Below are positions 19,307 through 27,866 of a DNA stretch of 64,000 nt, one piece after another (within the stretch, counting starts at the first letter, position 1; each line of letters begins with the position of its first letter). A program made the position numbers and the translations under genes. The stretch lies in NCBI GenBank assembly GCA_003243965.1, contig QHBO01000011.1:1-64000 (forward strand). The letters are read 5' to 3'. The DNA comes from Chloroflexota bacterium (lineage in GTDB: Bacteria > Chloroflexota > Limnocylindria > QHBO01). The notes under the pieces are model-generated. The model saw only the letters and a list, made by a program, of their open reading frames with translations, had not been told where the DNA came from and searched no databases.

Positions 19307-20265
19307 CGGTCCATTCCGTGGCTCTGCAGCACGCTCAGCCGTACCCACCAGCTGACCTCGCCACCGGCCGGAACGTGCGGGGCCCGACCGGCGTCGAGCG
19401 CCGTTGCGAGGTCCTCATCCACCGATGTCGCCGGCTCGATCCCCAGCTGGCACAACCGATTACCGTCCGGCCAACCACCGTAGTCGAGCCACAGTCCGGC
19501 GGCCGGCGCCAGCGCCCGATCCCACTCGATGGCGATCGCCGCGCCGTCCGGCTGGCGAACCACGACGCGATTTGGCGCGGGCGCCAGCGCAAGCTTGAGC
19601 GCGATGCCGGCCGTTTCGTCCCGGACGAGCGACAGGTCGAACGCCGTGTCGTCGGCGGTCGTCGCAAGCGGCCACTGGAGCATGCCGTCGGCGCCGGCCG
19701 CGAGTGCGATGCCGGCAGCGTGGCTGAGTCGGACCCGCTGCGCGGCGGGAAGCTCGACACGGCCACCCGGATCGACGGCCAGCAGCGGATGCATCGACCA
19801 CAGGAAGGGCACGGCGGGACCGAGCGATCGGAGAGCGTAGGTGACGGCAACCTCCCGGCCGTCGAGCCGGATCAATCGGTGGAGCTCGAATCGCTCGGCG
19901 ACGCGCCACACGGTGGCCAAGCCACGTGGTCCGGACTCGACGCGCGCCGGTCGGCCCCAGAGGTCGCCGTGGTCGCGCAGGAGCGGGCCGGACCGATCGA
20001 GGGGGTCCTCGCAGCGTGCGATCGTCGGCAGACACTCGTCCCACCCGAACGCCTGCTCGGCGCCGAAGGTCGCATCCGGAGCGTCCCATGCCGGGGTCGA
20101 GCGGGCCGGTTGAGGCAGCGGCACGCGCTGGGCAAGCCACTCGCGACCCGATGCTCGGTCCACGAGCGACACGAGCCGCGCCCCCAGGGCTGGCTCGCAG
20201 ACGAGCCGCAGGTCGTCGTTCGCGAGGGTTGCAAGGTGGCGGGCGTTGGACCCGACCGCCGTCAC
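19303..20265 (-). CDS. Aldose 1-epimerase-like protein (galactose mutarotase fold)
   Basis: About 320 residues with the family N terminus LRLVCEPALGARLVSLVDRASGREWL, a FGWDECLPTI motif seen in mutarotase relatives, RDHGDLWGRPARVE and PFLWSMHPLLAV. It would interconvert sugar anomers before catabolism. The ORF track starts at TTG 20289, overlapping the permease end; I prefer GTG 20265, just after the permease stop, with TTG as alternative. Its stop overlaps the DUF5107 gene start, so the two are tightly coupled. Confidence 0.75.
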   Translation of the reverse strand: MTAVGSNARHLATLANDDLRLVCEPALGARLVSLVDRASGREWLAQRVPLPQPARSTPAWDAPDATFGAEQAFGWDECLPTIARCEDPLDRSGPLLRDHGDLWGRPARVESGPRGLATVWRVAERFELHRLIRLDGREVAVTYALRSLGPAVPFLWSMHPLLAVDPGGRVELPAAQRVRLSHAAGIALAAGADGMLQWPLATTADDTAFDLSLVRDETAGIALKLALAPAPNRVVVRQPDGAAIAIEWDRALAPAAGLWLDYGGWPDGNRLCQLGIEPATSVDEDLATALDAGRAPHVPAGGEVSWWVRLSVLQSHGMDR

Positions 20266-20278
20266 CTCGTCAGCGCGG

Positions 20279-21388
20279 TCAGGCGGCAACCCGCGTCCGC
20301 GCTCGCTCTGCGCGCGCCTGGCGCCACTGGCTGATCGCGACCGCCACGACCAGCAGCGCTCCCTTGGCCACGAGCTGATAGAAGGTTGCGATCCCGAGAA
20401 GGTTCATCCCGTTGCTCAGCGCACCGATCAGGACCACGGCGAGCATCGTGCCCGCGATCGTGCCGCGCCCACCCTGCAGCGAGGCGCCACCGAGAAAGAC
20501 GGCCGTGATCGCCTCCAGCTCGAGGCCCTGACTGCCGGATGCCGGCTGACCGGAGTTGGTGCGCGCCGTCAGGATGATGCCGGCCATGCCGGCCGCCGCA
20601 CCGCTGAGCGCATAGATCCACAGCTTGAGACGGGTCACGTGGATGCCCGCCAGGCGAGCGGCTGCGGGGTTGCCGCCGAGCGCATACACCGCCCGCCCAA
20701 AGTCCATGTAGCGCATCAGGACCCCGAACCCGACGGCCACCGCCAGCAGGATCAGCAGCGAGACGGGGATCGGCCAACCGGGGATCAGGTCCAGCCTGCC
20801 GGTGCCCAGGGCGATGAAGCCCTGGTTGAGGACCGTGACCGGCTTGCCACCCGGGGCGATCAGGAAGGCGAGCCCGCGGAAGGCGGACAGCGTGGCCAGT
20901 GTCGCGATCACCGCGTTGACCCGCAGGGCGGTGATGATGAAGCCGTTCACCAGACCGAGCACGAGCCCGATGAGGATCCCGCCGACCACCGCCGCCGGCG
21001 CATTGCCGGCGCTGACGGCGAGGCCCGATCCGCCCACCACATCCCCCGAACCGAGGAGCACCAGGGCCGCCACGACGGAGGCGACGCCGGCGATCGAGCC
21101 GACCGAGATGTCGAGCATCCCCGCGACGATCACGATCGTCTCGCCGATGGCCACCAATCCGACCACCGAGATGTTCTGGCCGATGTTCAGCAGGTTCTGC
21201 GACAGGAAGAACTTGTCGCTCTGGCTTGCGATCAGCACCACGAGGATCGCAAGCGCGATCAGGAGCGAGAGGTTCTCCGCTCCGACCGATGCGATGATCT
21301 GCCGCCCGATCGCCGCCGGCCCGCGGCGCTCGCGTCGCGAGCCGGCGGTTGGTTCCGCCGCGAGCCCGTCCGTCCGTTGCTCGGTCAT
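20279..21388 (-). CDS. Sugar ABC transporter permease (RbsC/AraH type)
   Basis: A 369-residue integral membrane permease of the BPD_transp_2 family. Typical stretches are ISVVGLVAIGETIVIVAGMLDISVGSIAG, NGFIITALRVNAVIATLATL, YALGGNPAAARLAGIHV and AVFLGGASLQGGRGTIAGT. Around ten hydrophobic helices are visible. The ATG overlaps the ATPase gene stop (ATGA). It completes a binding protein/ATPase/permease set with the two upstream genes; one permease gene is enough because this class forms homodimers. Confidence 0.95.
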   Translation of the reverse strand: MTEQRTDGLAAEPTAGSRRERRGPAAIGRQIIASVGAENLSLLIALAILVVLIASQSDKFFLSQNLLNIGQNISVVGLVAIGETIVIVAGMLDISVGSIAGVASVVAALVLLGSGDVVGGSGLAVSAGNAPAAVVGGILIGLVLGLVNGFIITALRVNAVIATLATLSAFRGLAFLIAPGGKPVTVLNQGFIALGTGRLDLIPGWPIPVSLLILLAVAVGFGVLMRYMDFGRAVYALGGNPAAARLAGIHVTRLKLWIYALSGAAAGMAGIILTARTNSGQPASGSQGLELEAITAVFLGGASLQGGRGTIAGTMLAVVLIGALSNGMNLLGIATFYQLVAKGALLVVAVAISQWRQARAERARTRVAA

Positions 21389-22941
21389 CGCTGCGCTTCC
21401 TCTTGAACGGACGCCGCCCGGACCAGCGTGCTCAGATTATCGGCCATCGCGAGGCCCAGGACCTGTTCCTCGGTGGCGCCGGCGCCCGGCAGCTCTCCGG
21501 TGATTCGACCGCTCTGCATCACGATGATCCGGTCGGACAGGCCCAGGATCTCTGGCAGCTCGGATGAGATCAGCATGATCGCGATCCCCTCGTTGGCGAG
21601 CTCGTCGATCAATCGATAGATCTCCGCCTTGGCGCCGACGTCGATGCCGCGGGTTGGCTCGTCGAGGATGAGCAGCTTCGGCTTGGCCGCGAGCCACCGG
21701 GCCAGGACCACCTTCTGCTGGTTGCCTCCCGACAGCTTGCCCACCTCCTGGTCGAGCGACGGTGTGCGGATGTTCAGCCGGCGAACGAACTCACCCACCA
21801 CCCGACGCTCGAGCTGACGGCGGACGAATCGGAAGCGGCTGAGCCGGCGCAGGATCGCGAGGGAGGCGTTCTCCACTACGCTGCGGACGAGAATCAGGCC
21901 CTCGCGCTTGCGGTCCTCTGGGGCCAGGCCCATGCCGGCGCGAATCGCGTCGCCCGGACGGCGCAGCGTCATCCGATGTCCCCCGATCGAGACGTCGCCG
22001 GTGTCGAACGGCAGCTCGCCGAAGATCACTTTGGCCAGCTCGGTCCGCCCGGCTCCGACGAGCCCGGCGAAGCCGACCACCTCGCCGGCGCGGATCTCGA
22101 AGCTGATGTCGCGGTGCCAGTTGCTGGACACGTGCTCGACCGAGAGGACAACCCGGTCTTCGGCAGCGGGGTGACGACGCAGCATCTCCTGCAGCTCGCG
22201 TCCGACCATCAGGCGCACGATCTCCCGCTCGGTCAGGTCGCGTGCCGGTCGAACGGCGACGAGCGCGCCGTCGCGGAGGACCGCCACCCGGTCGGCAAGC
22301 TGGAGGATCTCCCTGATCCGGTGCGAGACGTAGATGATCGCCACACCCCGGTCACGCAGCCGACGGATCAGGGCAAACAGGCGACCGACCTCCTCATCGG
22401 TCAGCGACGATGTCGGTTCGTCGAGGGCGAGGACCCGGACGTTCGACTTGAGGGCGCGCAGGATCTCGACCAGCTGGCGTTGGGCCGGAGACAGCTCATG
22501 GCCCATCGCCTTCATCGGCAGGACGGCCTGGAATCCGTACTCGGCCAGATCGTGGCGGACACGAGCCTCGAGCCGCCGGCGGTCGACGAATGGGCCGCGG
22601 CGAGGAAGCTCGCCGATCCAGATGTTCTCGGCGACGTCGACGCCGGGCACGATCTCGGGCTCCTGGTAGATGACGCGAATGCCGGTCAGTCGCGAGTCCC
22701 GCGGCCCGGCAAGGGTCAGCGGCGCGCCGTCGAGCGACAGGACCCCCGCGTCCGGTCGGTAGTCACCCGACAGGATCCGCAGCAGCGTCGACTTTCCTGC
22801 TCCGTTTTCCCCGATCAGCGCGAGGATCTGGCCCGCCCGCACGTCGAGATCGACGCCGCGCAACGCCCTGACGTTGGGAAACGCCTTCGCCAGCCCACGG
22901 ATCTCGAGGAGACTGGATGGCTCCGGCGTTTCAATCGACAC
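21385..22941 (-). CDS. Sugar ABC transporter ATP-binding protein, tandem NBD (RbsA/AraG type)
   Basis: A 518-residue protein with two nucleotide-binding domains. The first has GENGAGKST (Walker A), LSPAQRQLVEI (signature) and LALDEPTSSL (Walker B). The second has the normal degenerate Walker A of this class (GLVGAGRTELAK), LSGGNQQKVVLARWLA and LILDEPTRGIDVGAKAEI. The start is a GTG 18 bases after the binding-protein stop. It powers import of a monosaccharide with the adjacent permease and lipoprotein. Confidence 0.95.
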   Translation of the reverse strand: MSIETPEPSSLLEIRGLAKAFPNVRALRGVDLDVRAGQILALIGENGAGKSTLLRILSGDYRPDAGVLSLDGAPLTLAGPRDSRLTGIRVIYQEPEIVPGVDVAENIWIGELPRRGPFVDRRRLEARVRHDLAEYGFQAVLPMKAMGHELSPAQRQLVEILRALKSNVRVLALDEPTSSLTDEEVGRLFALIRRLRDRGVAIIYVSHRIREILQLADRVAVLRDGALVAVRPARDLTEREIVRLMVGRELQEMLRRHPAAEDRVVLSVEHVSSNWHRDISFEIRAGEVVGFAGLVGAGRTELAKVIFGELPFDTGDVSIGGHRMTLRRPGDAIRAGMGLAPEDRKREGLILVRSVVENASLAILRRLSRFRFVRRQLERRVVGEFVRRLNIRTPSLDQEVGKLSGGNQQKVVLARWLAAKPKLLILDEPTRGIDVGAKAEIYRLIDELANEGIAIMLISSELPEILGLSDRIIVMQSGRITGELPGAGATEEQVLGLAMADNLSTLVRAASVQEEAQR

Positions 22942-22959
22942 GTTTGGACCGCCGACGGT

Positions 22960-24018
22960 CTACTTGCAGAGGCCGGTCGCTTGCTGCTTCGTCCAGTTGG
23001 TGGGGTCGACCATGTAGGTCGGCGCGATCGCCTTGGCCGGAAGTGGCGTGCCCTTGGTGATGTTGTCGAACAGCTCCTGGACCGCGGTGTGGCCAACGTC
23101 GTACCCGGAGATGTAGAGCGCGGCCTTGAAGCCGCTCGGCGTGCCCGCCTTCCACTCCTTGCAGGCCTCGTAGGCACCAAGGCCGACGCCGATGATGCTC
23201 TCCGGCTTGACCCCGGCCGAGGCGAGCGCCTGGAGGGCGCCCTTGACGCTCTCGTCGTTGCCGCCCACGACGACCCAGTTCGTCACGTCAGGATGGGCAG
23301 TGATGACCGGCCCGGTGTCCTTGAGGGCCCCATCGATGGTCGAGTCTGACGCCACGTCGATGATGTTCTTGACGCCGCAGCCACTGAGCTTCGCCTTTTC
23401 CGCGTCAGTTCGCTGGGTGATGACCGTCAGATCCTGCTTTTCGATGATCAACGCACCGACCTTCTTGCTCGCATCGGTCAGCCAGCCGCCGGTCGACAGC
23501 AGCTGACAGGCCTTGTCGCCCACGCTGCTGCCCATCGCCGTGCCGGAGAAGCCGACGAACGGAACGTCGGCGCCGGCGGCGTTCTTGATCGCGTCGTCGG
23601 TTGCGACCAGCGGAATCTTGGCGTTGGCTGCCGAGGTGGCGACCGCGGGCCCGATCTGCTGATCTGGGACGGTGATTCCGATCCCCTTGGCGCCGGCAGC
23701 GACCGCATCGTTGACGGCGGTGACCGCCGCGTTCGCGTCGCTCTCGACGTTCACGACCTTGATGGTGGCGCCCAGCTGCTTGGCCTTCTCGGTCGCGCCG
23801 GCCGCCTGGTCGATGAAGTACTGCTGCGTACCGAGCTTGTAGATCACGTAGATCAGCGGTTTGCTGCCGCCCGCGCTGGCGGCGCCCGATCCCGAGCTCG
23901 TGGAGCTGGCGCTGCCACCGGGCGAGCTACCCGGGCTGCTGCAGGCGACCACCAGCGCCGCGACCGAGAAGATGGACAGCAGCCGAAGTGACCGACGGCC
24001 CCGGTTCCGAGCGTTCAT
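22960..24018 (-). CDS. Sugar ABC transporter substrate-binding lipoprotein (arabinose-binding-like)
   Basis: A 352-residue binding protein. The N terminus RRSLRLLSIFSVAALVVAC ends in a lipobox with Cys26, so it is a membrane-anchored lipoprotein. A Ser/Gly linker follows, then a type I periplasmic fold with KLGTQQYFIDQAAGATEKAK, GIGITVPDQQIGPAV and PLVATDDAIKNAAGAD, which looks closest to L-arabinose/AraF-type binding proteins. Substrate is therefore a pentose or similar sugar, not proven. ATG 24018 (GGAGG ten bases upstream) is chosen over the 98-residue longer ORF. Confidence 0.9.
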   Translation of the reverse strand: MNARNRGRRSLRLLSIFSVAALVVACSSPGSSPGGSASSTSSGSGAASAGGSKPLIYVIYKLGTQQYFIDQAAGATEKAKQLGATIKVVNVESDANAAVTAVNDAVAAGAKGIGITVPDQQIGPAVATSAANAKIPLVATDDAIKNAAGADVPFVGFSGTAMGSSVGDKACQLLSTGGWLTDASKKVGALIIEKQDLTVITQRTDAEKAKLSGCGVKNIIDVASDSTIDGALKDTGPVITAHPDVTNWVVVGGNDESVKGALQALASAGVKPESIIGVGLGAYEACKEWKAGTPSGFKAALYISGYDVGHTAVQELFDNITKGTPLPAKAIAPTYMVDPTNWTKQQATGLCK

Positions 24019-24132
24019 CGAAGACAACGCCTCCATTGCGCATGTCGGTCGCGCCAGACGACGGCGACGGCGACGGGGTAACACGCTTCCGGTGTGAGGC
24101 TTGGGCGGTCGAGGGGACGTCCACGCCGTCGA

Positions 24133-24148
24133 GTCACCCCAAGGTGAC
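24133..24148. promoter_or_regulatory. Candidate operator palindrome 1
   Basis: GTCACC-CCAA-GGTGAC has two perfect 6-bp arms. It lies about 115 bases upstream of the binding-protein start codon. Confidence 0.4.
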
Positions 24149-24180
24149 ACAAGCCAGCGGAGTTTCCCGCCGGCGGTGCG

Positions 24181-24194
24181 CGATGTCAACATCG
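24181..24194. promoter_or_regulatory. Candidate operator palindrome 2
   Basis: CGATGT-CA-ACATCG has two perfect 6-bp arms around two bases, a length and symmetry compatible with a LacI-family operator. No LacI-type gene is in the window. Confidence 0.4.
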
Positions 24195-24425
24195 AGGCCG
24201 GGTTGTCCGGCCCAGCAGCAGGCGCTCGAGCGTCTCGCAATACCAGCGCTCGAACCTGGGGCCACTCCAGCCACGATCGACGACCAGCAGCCGATAGGTC
24301 TCCGGACTGCATCGACCTCGGCGCTCGGCTCAGCTGCGAGTGGCGACCGGGCGACGTCTGGTAGGGCTCGCACGCTTGTCATGGGCAGGCATTCGGGGGA
24401 CCCGGTGGCTCACTCCATTGCGAGA

Positions 24426-25109
24426 TCAGGCGCGCTCCATCGGCTCGACAGCCTGCCCGACAGTGACCCCCAGCCCGATCGTGCACGCCACCCCGGTTGA
24501 ATGGTCGGGGCAGTAGCCGTTCGGGTTCTTGGCCAGGTACTGCTGGTGATAGCCCTCGGCGAAGTAGTACGCGCCGGCGGGCGCGATTTCGGTCGTGATC
24601 TCGCCGTACCCCGCTCTCCGGAGCTCAGCCTGGTACATGTCGCGCGATGCGCCGGCGTCACGCGCCTGCGCATCGGTATGCGTGTAGATGGCGGACCGGT
24701 ACTGGGTGCCGACGTCGTTGCCCTGCCGCATCGACTGCGTCGGATCGTGGTTCTCCCAGAACGCGCGCAGAAGCGCTTCGTACGTGATGCGCGAAGGATC
24801 GAAGACGACCTGCACCGCCTCTGCGTGGCCGGTGCGGCCGCTGCACACCTCTTCGTAGGTCGGGTTGGGCGTGAAGCCGCCCGTGTAGCCGGCCGAGGTC
24901 GACACGACGCCGGGCAGCTGCCAGAAGAGCTGCTCCGCTCCCCAGAAGCAGCCCAGCGCAAACGTGGCCATCTCGACACCCGGCGGATACGGGGGCCGCA
25001 ACGGCGAGCCGTTGACGAAATGGCGGTCCGGGATCGGCACGGGAGTGGCCCGACCAGGCAGCGCCTCTTCGGGGCGCGGCATGGCGGTCGAGCGTCGAAG
25101 GAAGAACAT
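24426..25109 (-). CDS. msrA: Peptide-methionine (S)-S-oxide reductase
   Basis: A 227-residue enzyme that reduces methionine-S-sulfoxide in oxidised proteins using thioredoxin. The catalytic motif is [16 protein letters not shown], followed by [58 protein letters not shown] and a C-terminal [17 protein letters not shown]. About 45 residues precede the core, with [16 protein letters not shown], common in longer MsrA forms. ATG 25109 is preceded by TACACT and six bases, suggesting a leaderless transcript. It is divergent from the MFS gene. Confidence 0.95.
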   Translation of the reverse strand: MFFLRRSTAMPRPEEALPGRATPVPIPDRHFVNGSPLRPPYPPGVEMATFALGCFWGAEQLFWQLPGVVSTSAGYTGGFTPNPTYEEVCSGRTGHAEAVQVVFDPSRITYEALLRAFWENHDPTQSMRQGNDVGTQYRSAIYTHTDAQARDAGASRDMYQAELRRAGYGEITTEIAPAGAYYFAEGYHQQYLAKNPNGYCPDHSTGVACTIGLGVTVGQAVEPMERA

Positions 25110-25115
25110 GCGCTC

Positions 25116-25121
25116 AGTGTA
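25116..25121 (-). promoter_or_regulatory. -10 element of msrA, leaderless
   Basis: TACACT lies 6 bases before the msrA ATG, so transcription should begin at or next to the start codon. No -35 box is evident. Confidence 0.5.
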
Positions 25122-25154
25122 GGCGGACGCTCCGTGTCGGGTCGAGCGGCCCCG

Positions 25155-25160
25155 TAGCAT
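25155..25160 (+). promoter_or_regulatory. -10 element of the MFS gene, leaderless
   Basis: TAGCAT lies 6 bases before the GTG start at 25167. With the msrA element on the other strand it forms a compact divergent promoter. Confidence 0.5.
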
Positions 25161-25166
25161 TGCCTG

Positions 25167-26654
25167 GTGACGGCCCTCACCAACGACACCGCATCTCCGT
25201 GGGCTCCGAGCCGACGGATCCTGACCGCGGGCTTGGTCTTCATGGTCACCGCCGCGGCCTTCGAAGGCCTCGCCGTACCGACGGTGCTGCCGGCCACGCT
25301 GGCCGACCTCGGCGGGCTGTCGCTGTATGGCTGGGCGTTCAGCGCCTTCTGGCTCACCAGCCTACTGGGCGTGACGCTGGCCGGGCAGCAGGCGGATCGA
25401 GGAGACGCCTTCCGGCCGTTCATCGTCGGCGTGGCCCTGTTCGCCGTCGGGCTGGCGGTGGCCGGGCTTGCCCCGAGCATGCTGGTCGTCGTCGTCGGGC
25501 GCGCGATCCAGGGTCTGGGCTCTGGGGCCATCGGGTCGGTGATCTGGGTCGCCACCGCTCGCGGCTACGCACCGGACGCGAAGCCGCGGATGATTGCCAT
25601 CGTCTCGAGCGCGTGGGTCGTTCCCGGGCTGGTGGGACCTGCGATCGCGGGTGCAGTCGCTGAGCATCTCAGCTGGCGATGGGTCTTCCTGGCGCTCGTT
25701 CCGCTTCTGCCGCTCGCGGCGCTTCTGGTTGCACGGCCGATACGCAGCCTGCCCGTCGGCCCCCCTCGCGACCCCGACTCTGCACCCGACGCCGGCGGGG
25801 GCGCAGCGATGCTGCCCGATGTCCAGGATGCTGCCCATGTGCCCCATCCCCCCCGAGGCATCCGGACGCGCGACGCGCTGATGCTGGCGGTCGGCGCCGG
25901 GGCTGTGCTGACCGCCGTCTCGATCCGACAGCCGCTTGCGGCCATCGTGATCGGTGTGGCGGGCCTCGTCGCCGCGCGTGCAGCGCTCGCTCGACTGCTT
26001 CCGCCGGGCACGCTGCTGGGGCGGAGGGGGCCGCCGGCCGCGGTGGCGAGCACGGGCCTGCTCAGCCTCGCGTTCTTCGGCGCGGAGGCATTCGTGCCAC
26101 TCGCGGTGGCCACCGTTCGCGGTGCCGGGCCGGTGGCGGGAGGCCTGGCGCTCACCGCATCTTCGGTCACCTGGGCGGCCGGATCGTGGATCCAGGCGCG
26201 GCTGGCACCCACCCGGTCGCGGCGGTTGATCGTGGCCACCGGCGTGGCGCTGGTGGTGCTGGGGATCGTCATCGAGACGGCGGTCCTGCTGCCCGGCGTG
26301 CCGGTCGCGGTCGCCGCGCTGGCGTGGGCGGTCGGTGGGCTTGGGATGGGTCTCGCCTACTCGACCACGACCCTGGTGATCCTCGAGACGGCGCCGGCCG
26401 GCGGTGAGGGAGCCGCCTCTGCGGCGGTCCAGCTCGCGAACGTGGTGGGCATTGCGCTCGGCACCGGTCTCGGCGGCGCTCTCGTAGCGACGGTCGCGCC
26501 GCTGGCCGGGATCGAGTGGGGGATTGTGCTCGCCAACGCCCTCCTGGTCGCGCTCGGAGGACTCGGTATCTGGCTCGCGACCCGTATGCCGGACCGGCCT
26601 GGCAGTCCACCGCACGTCGTGCTCAGCGCGAGCCGGATGGAAGCCGAGCGCTGA
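25167..26654 (+). CDS. MFS transporter (drug/multisubstrate efflux type)
   Basis: A 495-residue transporter with 12-14 membrane segments. The first helix region has [19 protein letters not shown], helix 2-3 [24 protein letters not shown], and motif C-like [18 protein letters not shown] precedes helix 5, as in DHA2-type exporters. The long central loop is proline/aspartate rich. It starts at GTG 25167 and is divergent from msrA with 57 bases between start codons. Substrate is not predictable. Confidence 0.88.
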   Translation: MTALTNDTASPWAPSRRILTAGLVFMVTAAAFEGLAVPTVLPATLADLGGLSLYGWAFSAFWLTSLLGVTLAGQQADRGDAFRPFIVGVALFAVGLAVAGLAPSMLVVVVGRAIQGLGSGAIGSVIWVATARGYAPDAKPRMIAIVSSAWVVPGLVGPAIAGAVAEHLSWRWVFLALVPLLPLAALLVARPIRSLPVGPPRDPDSAPDAGGGAAMLPDVQDAAHVPHPPRGIRTRDALMLAVGAGAVLTAVSIRQPLAAIVIGVAGLVAARAALARLLPPGTLLGRRGPPAAVASTGLLSLAFFGAEAFVPLAVATVRGAGPVAGGLALTASSVTWAAGSWIQARLAPTRSRRLIVATGVALVVLGIVIETAVLLPGVPVAVAALAWAVGGLGMGLAYSTTTLVILETAPAGGEGAASAAVQLANVVGIALGTGLGGALVATVAPLAGIEWGIVLANALLVALGGLGIWLATRMPDRPGSPPHVVLSASRMEAER

Positions 26655-26661
26655 TCGGTCG

Positions 26662-26730
26662 GCGCCGACGGGACCGCGCCGACGGGACCGCGCCGACGGG
26701 ACCTCGCTGACGAGACCCGCGCCGACGGCC
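26662..26730 (+). repeat. 14-bp tandem repeat after the MFS gene
   Basis: Three perfect copies of gcgccgacgggacc (26662-26703), a degenerate fourth (26704-26717) and a partial fifth. It is noncoding, immediately 3' of the MFS stop and before the decayed gene. Units are contiguous with no spacers, so it is not a CRISPR. Confidence 0.85.
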
Positions 26731-26747
26731 CACCGACCGCCGAGCAT

Positions 26748-27237
26748 GTGGCACCGAAACTGCCTAGGTACCCGGTTGCACCGCGGGGCACAGCCGCGAA
26801 GCCAACACATATATGCGGCACCGCGGGCCACGTGGCCGGGACGGTGGGTGACACGGCCGGCCAGATCGCCGGGACCCTGCAGCAGACCGCGCAGGGTGCG
26901 CTCGAGCAGACGCGCCAGATGAGCTCACAGGCGCGCTGGCAGATCGAGCAAATCCTCGACGAGAATCGGCTCGCGGTGGGGGCTGTCGCCGTCGCGGCGG
27001 GCGCGGCGATCGGCATGCTGCTGCCTGCGACGCGGCCTGAAGAGCAGCTGCTCGGAGAGCCGAGCCGCCAGGTGACCCAAGCCGCTCAGCAGGCCGCCTC
27101 AGACGATGGACAAGGTCAAGCAGGTGACCGCCAGCGCGCAGGAAGCGGCGACCGAGGAGGCACGCCAGCAGGGGCTCACCGGCCGACCGCAGCACGCCGC
27201 GGAGGCAGAGCCGGTCGTGCCTTCCCGCGACCGCTGA
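26748..27237 (+). pseudogene. Decayed gene resembling the C-terminal part of DUF3618-associated proteins
   Basis: Frame 3 carries VAGTVGDTAGQIAGTLQQTA, then ARWQIEQILDENRLAVGAVAVAAGAAIGMLLPATRPEEQLLGE (a single hydrophobic helix with an ExxLLG tail) and VTQAAQQAAS. The natural continuation, DKVKQVTASAQEAATEEARQQ to VVPSRDR with TGA 27235-27237, is in frame 1 from 27109. One extra base (or two lost) near 27095-27107 breaks the gene. The expected N-terminal DUF3618 part is also missing, so the first residues before HVAG may be random. Intact relatives are single-helix membrane proteins often near phage-holin-like and YtxH genes. Confidence 0.65.
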
Positions 27238-27326
27238 TGGCTACCATGGGGTGAACCTTCGCGGTCGTCGTCGCGTATCCAGCATGGCGCTCCTTCGGCA
27301 CGGGCCGGTGCCGAACCGATCGCGGC

Positions 27327-27360
27327 ACGATGCCCCACCCGGACCCCGGTGGGGCATCGT
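27327..27360. terminator. Strong intergenic hairpin
   Basis: A perfect 13-bp stem (ACGATGCCCCACC and GGTGGGGCATCGT) with an 8-base loop lies between the decayed gene and the next small gene. It has no T-run. It is the most stable intergenic hairpin of this stretch and is probably a terminator. Confidence 0.65.
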
Positions 27361-27450
27361 CACGTCCGAGTTCCCAGAGTTGACCGATGCGTCCGCCGAG
27401 CGCACGCTCGGCACATCGGTTGACAGGCAACGGTGCGAGGCGGAGTGGGG

Positions 27451-27762
27451 ATGAAGGGCGATCGAGTCGAGGCCGTGGTCGACACGGGCCAGGGAGGCGT
27501 GCAGACCTTCGAGATCGTGGCGACACGCGCAGGCCGCCGGATCGAGGTGACCAGCGCACGCGGGATCGTTGAGGTCAGCGAGGTGACCCGCGGCGGAAAC
27601 CCGGTGCGCACCGGCCGCTTCATGGCCAGCCGCGTCATCGCGCTGGTCGAGCACCCCGCAATGGAGGGGCGCGAGTCGAGGGTCGACGTGGAGACGCGGC
27701 GGCGGATGGTGTCACCGGGACCTGCAACCCGCAGCGCCTCGAGCGCCGACCACCACAGCTGA
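27451..27762 (+). CDS. Hypothetical protein, about 103 residues
   Basis: The product starts MKGDRVEAVVDTGQGGVQTFEIVATRAGRRIEV and continues VEVSEVTRGGNPVRTGRFMASRVIALVEHP, a compact all-beta-looking sequence with a polar C-terminal tail. Alternating hydrophobic/charged strands and GC-rich third positions argue it is real, and the 647-residue antisense ORF is low-complexity shadow. ATG 27451 follows GGAGTGGGG. I do not recognise the family. It precedes the phosphofructokinase gene by about 100 bases. Confidence 0.55.
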   Translation: MKGDRVEAVVDTGQGGVQTFEIVATRAGRRIEVTSARGIVEVSEVTRGGNPVRTGRFMASRVIALVEHPAMEGRESRVDVETRRRMVSPGPATRSASSADHHS

Positions 27763-27851
27763 GCGGCGCGACGCGGCGTCGGCAGCGTGCTCCAGCCGGA
27801 CCTCCGGGTCGAGCCGCCTCGACCCTGGAACAGGCCGCAGCCCGGATCGCC

Positions 27852-27857
27852 TAGGAT
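27852..27857 (+). promoter_or_regulatory. -10 element of the phosphofructokinase gene
   Basis: TAGGAT lies 9 bases before the ATG at 27867, implying a leaderless or nearly leaderless mRNA. Confidence 0.45.
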
Positions 27858-27866
27858 GCGTCTGGC

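Larger units (their letters stand above)
24019..24425. promoter_or_regulatory. Control region of the sugar ABC/DUF5107 operon
   Basis: About 400 bases with no convincing gene. It contains two clean dyads, listed separately, at 24133-24148 and 24181-24194, upstream of the leftward binding-protein gene. The ORF-track entries here are unsupported. I cannot place a -35/-10 pair with confidence. The right part (24200-24425) shows only a loose direct repeat of gcgctcga. Confidence 0.5.
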
